Shown here: positions 8,104 to 12,297 of the stretch, piece by piece | Position numbering within the stretch: position 1 is the stretch's first letter | Layout of the letters: every line of letters starts with the position of its first letter | Position numbers and translations under genes: made by a program | Notes under the pieces: generated by a model | Database searches by the model: none | Told to the model about the DNA's origin: nothing | The model's input: only the letters and a program-made list of their open reading frames with translations | NCBI GenBank assembly: GCA_032229885.1 | Contig: JAVYAJ010000110.1 | Span: 1 to 12,297 of the forward strand | Source: Anammoximicrobium sp032229885 | Lineage (GTDB): Bacteria; Planctomycetota; Planctomycetia; Pirellulales; Pirellulaceae | DNA: 12,297 nt | Direction: 5' to 3'

Positions 8104-8229
8104 GTGGCGTCCGAGACGCTTGCCCAGCCGTTCGATCTGCGCGGCCTGCCCTGCCCCGATCGGTGTGAAATTGTGCAACCTCTTGTCGATCCCACGGGCC
8201 AATCTGAGAATGCGCCAGCAGGGCCGTGA
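8104..8229 (+). CDS. Possible 41-residue small ORF
   Basis: Beginning 17 bases after the Sir2 stop, AAAGGA is followed by GTG at 8104-8106, which opens a 41-codon frame ending at TGA 8227-8229. The peptide includes FDLRGLPCPDRCEIVQPLVD and has two cysteines in PCPDRC. Its stop overlaps a possible GTG start of the next frame as GTGA, an arrangement common in translational coupling, but that next frame is more likely to begin at 8334. I do not recognise the peptide. It could be chance in a 246-base gap. Confidence 0.22.
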   Translation: MASETLAQPFDLRGLPCPDRCEIVQPLVDPTGQSENAPAGP

Positions 8230-8333
8230 ACCAGGGCGATCAGCAATGTCGATCCTGGAAAGCAAACTTGTGGATGACCGCCCGGTTGTGGCCATCGTTC
8301 GCCGTTGCCTCGATCAGGAAACGTAGGCATGCC

Positions 8334-8930
8334 ATGCACGCGGAATTCGTGGATCACCCTCGGTACGGTCGCCGCCCCCACATCACTGGGCTGAACCCGG
8401 AAACGGCGTATGACGTCGAGTATGGCGTCCACACAAATATCCATTGGCACTCGCCCAAGAAGTGTCGCATCCCAAACACGGCGATCCCTGCCGACCTCGC
8501 ACGTCCAGTGCCCGCGACGGTTGCGGTGACTCATTACTACGACGTCAAGCGACAATGTCGCGACTGTGGCCGCTCATTCATTTGCTTCGCCGAGGAACAG
8601 AAACACTGGTACGAGGAATTGGGGTTTGGCCTTGACTCGGATTGCGTTCGCTGGGTTCCTTGCAGAAAACGACAACAACGCATCGCTCGCAAACGTCGAC
8701 GGTACGAAGCCTTGTTTCACGTTCCCAACAGAACGCCACGCGAAACCCTTGAAATGGCCGAGTGTTGTCTTGCGCTCATCGAAACGAGAACGTTTTCTCG
8801 ACGACAGACCGAACGCGTCCCGATGTTGCTCAACAGCATCCCCGATCGCCTCGACTCCGACAGCGTCATAACACGTTCTGAAATGATAGATGACGATAGC
8901 CGCAATGCTTTGACGAGCCACGATACTTGA
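8334..8930 (+). CDS. Zinc-ribbon domain protein of unknown function
   Basis: A 198-residue protein. Residues 67-115 resemble the 'probable zinc-ribbon' domain: CRDCG with Cys75 and Cys78, then an aromatic stretch FAEEQKHWYEELGFGLDSD and the second metal half DCVRWVPCRKR with Cys104 and Cys110. The spacing of the second pair is wider than the C-x-x-C usual for zinc ribbons; Trp107 sits where a closer cysteine would be expected. A basic segment (RKRQQRIARKRRRYE, 111-125) follows and could contact nucleic acid; this is inference. The N-terminus (AEFVDHPRYGRRPHITGLNPE) looks conserved-type, and supports starting at the ATG at 8334. A GTG at 8226 would add 36 poorly conserved-looking residues. The C-terminal 70 residues are polar and unassigned. 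No export signal. Nothing in the context states its function. Confidence 0.72.
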   Translation: MHAEFVDHPRYGRRPHITGLNPETAYDVEYGVHTNIHWHSPKKCRIPNTAIPADLARPVPATVAVTHYYDVKRQCRDCGRSFICFAEEQKHWYEELGFGLDSDCVRWVPCRKRQQRIARKRRRYEALFHVPNRTPRETLEMAECCLALIETRTFSRRQTERVPMLLNSIPDRLDSDSVITRSEMIDDDSRNALTSHDT

Positions 8931-9230
8931 CGTTTCGTTTCGTGAAGACATGGCGGATCGCGGAATCGTGATCGGTCAGGTTTTCCGTGTGCACTGCAGG
9001 AAAGCGCTCGTCCCAAGGGATATCAGGGATTGCGGTGCTGGAAGCTACATACAGCACAAAGCTTATAATTCATCCTGAACAGGATCACGGCACTCCCTTT
9101 CGTTGCTTGAGGTGCGTAACGACCGCCGTAACCGGGCGGCTGCGAAAGGGTTCTGATTTGACAATCTGCGTTGTCGGCCGCTCCGGTTTATGGAGTGGTT
9201 CGACACCCTCAGTGCGACCACACTGTAACG
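8931..9230. other. Gene-free stretch with clustered hairpins
   Basis: No supported gene. The right part, 9160-9230, packs several short dyads: GACAA/TTGTC (9160-9164 with 9171-9175), then CGCTCC/GGAGTG around a 7-base loop shortly after (one G-T wobble), then an imperfect AGTGGTTCG / CGACCACACT dyad. GGTTCGA resembles a tRNA T-arm, but the flanking bases do not form the required stem, so this is not a tRNA. A structured transcript or a mobile-element end is possible but unproven. Confidence 0.35.
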
Positions 9231-9518
9231 CTAGTCCGGCCATGAGTCCCAATTTAAGCCATCAATAAGTTGCTGTACTTCCGGCTCAGCCTCCGGTGTC
9301 CCTTGTGCCTCGTAGTCCTCCACGTCCGTACGGAGTTTCCTTGCGTTAATCGTGTACTGTGGCATTTCACGATTGCCTGTGATCGAATCCCACGCCTGGG
9401 CAAACACGATCGCGCGCCGATCACGAACCATCGCCTTAACGGCACCTTTGGCTGCTAGCTGCTTGGCAGTCTCGTGGGACGCTCTCGCACTGATCGTACA
9501 CACTGCCGTTCCTTTCAT
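9231..9518 (-). CDS. Hypothetical 95-residue protein
   Basis: A 95-residue minus-strand frame with balanced amino-acid composition, unlike the Arg/Pro-rich shadow frames around it. No family is recognised. The centre (AMVRDRRAIVFAQAWDSITG) looks like a compact fold and the C-terminus is acidic (EPEVQQLIDGLNWDSWPD). There is no signal peptide or membrane segment. The ATG at 9516-9518 has no clear ribosome binding site; AAAGGA lies six bases before a GTG five codons downstream, which would give a 90-residue form and may be the true start. It is oriented away from the broken integrase downstream, as a gene cassette would be, but no attC site was found at its end. It may be a small accessory gene, or a chance frame. 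Confidence 0.42.
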   Translation of the reverse strand: MKGTAVCTISARASHETAKQLAAKGAVKAMVRDRRAIVFAQAWDSITGNREMPQYTINARKLRTDVEDYEAQGTPEAEPEVQQLIDGLNWDSWPD

Positions 9519-10101
9519 TCAGGTCAATTATGTGTTGCAGACGCTTGCCCTTATTCAGCGCTTGCCCTAACGGACGCCGCTATGATCCCGACTAAAACAA
9601 CGACGAACACAAAAAAACAAGTCAAACGAGTCCCATGGGGCCGACACCCCGCCGGAACCCACCGCCAATGATCCACAGAATAATGAAGGTGATAATGTAC
9701 CCCCAACCGTCGTTCCGTCGTTAGCAGCCATCGTCGTGTCACTCGGTTGGTAAAGAGTTTCGTTGGTGACAAGTCGTCGTTACCTTCCGCCCCATCACCG
9801 GGCATGCGATCTGGTGGCCGAACAAGATGTGTTCAGCAGCAGGCTAATCGCGCTGGATATCTCAGTGCTCGATGAGCGAATCTTAGAGGATCGGAAGTCT
9901 CTTGTCAACCTCTTAGGCGATATTTTGTGGGCTCCAATGCGCTCGTTCTTGAGGCTGGAATAGGCAGCGGCCGGATATTATCAGGTTGCTGGTTTATGCA
10001 GCGTCGGGACATTTGGTGGGATATGTTTCTGGGAAGCATAGTGCACGATACGAGCGCGGAAGTTACTGGATCGGATACGGCACGAGATTCGGGTGCGACA
10101 G
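9519..10101. other. Gene-poor stretch before the integrase remnant
   Basis: Less GC-rich sequence with no confident gene. On the minus strand, 9622-9720 encodes in one frame a hydrophobic stretch (GYIITFIILWIIGGGFRRG) between two stops but without any start codon, and an overlapping frame (9551-9805) ends in another hydrophobic run. On the plus strand a 66-codon frame (9763-9963) includes RLIALDISVLDERILEDRKS but begins at a poor start with no ribosome binding site. These may be eroded small genes. No GTTRRRY/RYYYAAC attC core pair was found here, where an integron array facing away from the integrase would lie. Confidence 0.35.
9542..9568. repeat. Short direct repeat, 17-base period
   Basis: CGCTTGCCCT occurs at 9542-9551 and again at 9559-9568, a period of 17 bases. 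It lies just upstream of the 95-residue minus-strand frame. It could be a binding-site pair or a small duplication. Confidence 0.45.
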
Positions 10102-11125
10102 ATGTCGATTTGGACCGCAGACACTTACGTGCAGTGGATCGTGCGGTTTCTCCTTTTCCACGAAACTTAACTCGGGCGGTGGGTGCACCCCGGCGGGATG
10201 GGCGCTGGCGAGATCAATGCGTTTCTGAAACGCGTGGCGGTCGAGGGCAAGGTGGCGGCGAGCACGCAGAACCAGGCGCTGTCGGCTTTGCTGTTCCTGT
10301 TTCGCGCGGTGCTGAAATCCGAGGTCCAGTTCAACGCGGTCCGCGTCAAGAAGTCCAAACGGACGCCGGTGGTATTGTCGGTCGATGAAGTCCGCCGCGT
10401 GCTGGCGGCGAATCCGGCCGGCCCCTATCGATCGATGGCGGGGTTGATGTATGGGGCGGGGTTGCGGCTGATGGAAGTCTGTCGGCTGCGGATCAAGGAA
10501 ATCGACTTTGAGTATCGCCAGATCGTCGTGCGCGACGGTCAAGGAAGCGAGAGTCGGATGGTGCACTTGCCGCAGAAGCTGGTGTCAGATCTACGGGAGC
10601 AGAGGGAATTCGTGCGAAGGCAACACGTGGCAGACGTGGAACAGGAGGTCGGGCAGGTCCGGTTTCCATACGCGATGTAGAGGAAGACCCCAACGGCGGC
10701 TTGCCGCCTCGATTGGCAATACTTGTTCCCTTCTCCGAAGCTCAGCCACGAGCGGCGGACGAGGGAGGCGGACGAGGGACATGTGCCGGACGACGCGAAC
10801 GCCGCGTCGGGGGATGACGCACGACAGGATCCCGCCGGGCGAGCCGCGACCCAGCGCGGAACCGTCCCACTTCGACGGCATCACGTCCACGATACGACGG
10901 TCCAAGGGGGCGGTGGGCGCCGCGGTCCGCAAGGCGGCGATCAACAAGCGAGCCAGTTGCCATTCGCTGCGGCACTCGCTCGCAACGCATCTGCTGGAAG
11001 ACGGGAAGGCTATTCGCACGATCCAAGAGATGCTGGAGCATGCCGATGTCAACTCGACAATGATTTATACCCGCGTCAGCGCGTCGGGCGCCACCGGCGT
11101 TCGCAGCCCGCTGGACAGATTGTAA
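10102..11125 (+). pseudogene. Broken integron-type tyrosine recombinase (IntI-like)
   Basis: Remnant of a site-specific recombinase that would cut and rejoin DNA at att sites. The core-binding domain begins near ATG 10102 (TYVQWIVRFLLFHET), meets TAA at 10168-10170 and continues in frame (GEINAFLKRVAVEGKVAAS, then TQNQALSALLFLFRAVL). The catalytic domain has the first Arg at 10465 (YGAGLRLMEVCRLR). The segment FPYAM, stop TAG at 10678-10680, then RKTPTA and LDWQYLFPSPKLS matches the extra patch found in integron integrases, which places it in the IntI lineage. After RRHHVHDTTVQ a one-base insertion in the G-run 10906-10910 shifts the frame. It continues as CHSLRHSLATHLLED (His 10961, Arg 10970), LEHADV (His 11039) and the nucleophile Tyr 11066 (MIYTRV), ending GVRSPLDRL. 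The hairpin lysine (usual GKG-x-KDR) reads GQGSESR, with Gln at 10540. About 40 unusual residues lie between KLS and RRHH. Non-functional as it stands unless recoded. Confidence 0.88.
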
Positions 11126-11733
11126 CGGCCGATCGGCGAAGCTCACCCGACCGCCCCGTCACTCGACAGGCGATTCCGAAACACATTCGCCACACACGGG
11201 CGGTAGTTGGCCGAACGCGCAAGCAGGCGGGAGGACCAAGCACGGTTTACAGGATCGGCAAGGTAGAGCGCAGAAAGGTTCGATAGTAGGCGACGATGGC
11301 AAGGAAGCTCGATCTTGGGGTGTGGATAGGGCGTCGGACCGACGAGCCGGCGATCGAAGAGAGGGCTTGACGCACGACACCACAGATGCAGGGCGGTGCG
11401 GACCGGGAGCTGTGCAGGCGCGAAATGCGACAGGCAGAGCACGCCCTGTCGCCTCCCCCCGGTTGTGGCCACGCATGAAGGGTGGCCCGCCATCGCTGCA
11501 TGTTCCACGAAGGATGTATTTCAGGTTAATAAACCCTCCAGTTGCAAACGATGGCCCTTACAACGGCGATAAATGGGCCGAGTCTTCGAGGAACTGCGGC
11601 TCTCGTGCTGTTCTCGGATAGGATGTCCGGATCGCACCGTAAGTGAGATGCCGAGGCGCTCTTATAGGAGCCACCGTGTGCGGCATGTGAAATATATAGT
11701 GAGGAAGATATAAGGCCGAGGGTAGACAAAGAA
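11126..11733. other. Gene-free stretch between two mobile-element remnants
   Basis: No supported gene over about 600 bases. Overlapping minus-strand frames around 11143-11508 look like shadows or relics: no domain, no ribosome binding site. A nested dyad is present: TCGATC (11309-11314) with GATCGA (11352-11357), enclosing CGTCG/CGACG (11332-11336 with 11340-11344). GGTT-AATA-AACC is at 11524-11535. The sequence becomes less GC-rich from about 11500. The simplest reading is leftover mobile-element sequence, possibly the distal end of the element that carried the integrase, but I cannot identify its borders. Confidence 0.35.
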
Positions 11734-11789
11734 AGCCTCCAGCGTATGATATACAGAACCCAAGCAATATCATACTACAGGAGGCTCTC
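11734..11789 (+). promoter_or_regulatory. Inverted repeat masking the transposase ribosome binding site
   Basis: The left arm 11734-11751 (AGCCTCC, three bases, GTATGATA) pairs with the right arm 11768-11786 (TATCATAC, three bases, AGGAGGCT) around a 16-base loop, giving 7-8 plus 8 base pairs interrupted by a small internal loop. The right arm contains AGGAGG (11779-11784), the ribosome binding site five bases before ATG 11790. An mRNA starting upstream of 11734 would therefore hide the start site, while one starting inside the left arm or loop would not. IS10, IS50 and IS200 are known to use such fold-back structures to block translation of read-through transcripts. Confidence 0.7.
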
Positions 11790-11951
11790 ATGGCTAAGGT
11801 TAGCCGATCAGACATCAGGAGACGAGCCTGGGCAATCCCAAAGATCAACTTCGAAGCGAAACAAGAGCCCAGATGGACCTCCTTCGCGGGGTTCGTGTTG
11901 TTCCAGGCCTTCTTGTCTCAGCTTCGCCTCACAGCCCGCCTGGCGAGTTGA
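11790..11951 (+). pseudogene. N-terminal fragment of an IS transposase
   Basis: A 53-codon frame beginning MAKVSRSDIRRRAWAIPK and continuing INFEAKQEPRWTSFAGFVLF then QAFLSQLRLTARLAS before TGA. The pattern 'IPKI-F----TSFAGLVLFQ-L---L-L--RL' is the start typical of a DDE transposase of the IS4/IS1380 type, usually about 400 residues or more; the exact family is from memory and uncertain. Everything after RL, including the catalytic DDE residues, is missing, and the following sequence does not continue the protein in any frame that I can recognise. The ATG has an ideal AGGAGG five bases upstream, inside the inverted repeat. It is a 5' remnant of an insertion sequence, probably cut by a deletion or another insertion near 11945. 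Confidence 0.6.
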
Positions 11952-11961
11952 TGTTCCCGCA

Positions 11962-11977
11962 ACGCTGGATCCAGCGT
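11962..11977. repeat. Perfect 16-base palindrome
   Basis: ACGCTGGATCCAGCGT reads the same on both strands with no spacer. It begins ten bases after the stop of the truncated transposase. A perfect 16-base palindrome is expected by chance at roughly 0.2 per window of this size, so its position next to the breakpoint is suggestive only. Confidence 0.5.
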
Positions 11978-12107
11978 CTATGCCCGCGCTACTCGGTTGC
12001 TTCAGCTAAGGACCCGTCCGCATATAGACTACCGAAGTCGAGATTGCGTACAAGGTCGAATGGCACCTTTGCTCCTTCAACCACCTTGTCACACCTAGCT
12101 GCGTCCA

Positions 12108-12150
12108 CGTTTCGACGTCCGTCCGCGTTGTGACGTTCCCGTTTCGACGT
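12108..12150. repeat. Three copies of CGTTNNGACGT
   Basis: CGTTTCGACGT at 12108-12118 and 12140-12150, with the variant CGTTGTGACGT at 12126-12136. Spacing between starts is 18 and 14 bases. All copies are on the same strand. They could be protein-binding iterons or a mobile-element subterminal repeat; no gene in the window explains them. Confidence 0.5.
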
Positions 12151-12297
12151 TTGTCAATGGAAAGCCGTGCCCCTCGAACCGCAAGCCTGTTGGGATGTAG
12201 TGGTGAGAAGGCCAGACAAGTGATCTCGCCCAAGCCCGTAGAACCGTGGCCGCGTTTTGCATGCGAGGACGCCTCCCACAGTGTGACATCTTCGCTG

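Larger units (their letters stand above)
11952..12297. other. Right edge, no supported gene
   Basis: Frames here, including minus-strand ones at 12006-12233 and 12095-12289, overlap each other and have no recognisable domain. The stretch follows the break in the transposase and may be foreign or relic DNA. It contains a 16-base perfect palindrome and a cluster of three short repeats, listed separately. Confidence 0.4.

Noticed and set aside
9185..9225. Possible tRNA T-arm (GGTTCGA)
   Set aside because: The bases flanking the loop do not form a 5-bp stem, and no acceptor or anticodon arm is present.
9763..9963. A 66-codon plus-strand frame before the integrase
   Set aside because: It starts at TTG or GTG without a ribosome binding site and has no recognisable domain; kept only as a note in the gene-poor stretch.
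11143..11508. Minus-strand frames after the integrase remnant
   Set aside because: Several mutually overlapping frames without ribosome binding site, domain or natural composition. More likely relic mobile-element DNA than a gene.
12006..12289. Minus-strand frames at the right edge, one with a WD40-like phrase (CLAFSPLHPNRLA)
   Set aside because: A single short similarity with no repeat structure; the two overlapping frames contradict each other and neither has a ribosome binding site.

Overview
The window looks like a chromosomal segment of a GC-rich bacterium, most likely a member of the Planctomycetota. That is an inference from gene content: a large exported GH20-type hexosaminidase with an extra C-terminal domain, a membrane-anchored S41 protease with an acidic tail, a small zinc-ribbon protein and an integron-type integrase, in GC-rich DNA with wide spacers and few consensus promoters. 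No rRNA, tRNA or CRISPR array was seen.

Layout. Bases 1-791 hold no convincing gene but carry a 28-bp imperfect inverted repeat built of ACGCAGAG units (19-126) and a short hairpin (181-208). A hemerythrin-domain protein lies on the minus strand at 792-1439. Upstream of it on the same strand is a GH20-like beta-N-acetylhexosaminidase (1675-4959), whose start is best placed at a GTG behind a strong ribosome binding site. Diverging from it across about 550 bp is an S41 (C-terminal-processing) protease with an intact Ser/Lys/Gln triad (5514-6935). After a roughly 400-bp spacer come a Sir2 deacylase carrying the class III Y-x-x-R motif (7341-8087) and a zinc-ribbon protein (8334-8930).

From about 8930 to the end the character changes. 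Genes are sparse, some stretches look less GC-rich, and there are remnants of mobile DNA. These include an orphan 95-aa ORF on the minus strand (9231-9518), an integron-type tyrosine recombinase with two nonsense codons, one frameshift and a substituted catalytic lysine (10102-11125), and the first 53 codons of an IS transposase (11790-11951) whose ribosome binding site sits inside a strong inverted repeat. No attC sites were found beside the integrase.

How the genes fit together: the left two thirds look like ordinary single-gene units for envelope glycan hydrolysis, proteolysis, diiron/O2 chemistry and protein deacylation, with no clear operon. The right third looks like a decaying integration hot spot. 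I did not find a convincing new multi-gene system. The most interesting items are the hairpin-masked transposase start, the multiply broken integron integrase, the left-edge inverted repeat, and the unassigned small ORFs at 8104-8330 and 9231-9518.
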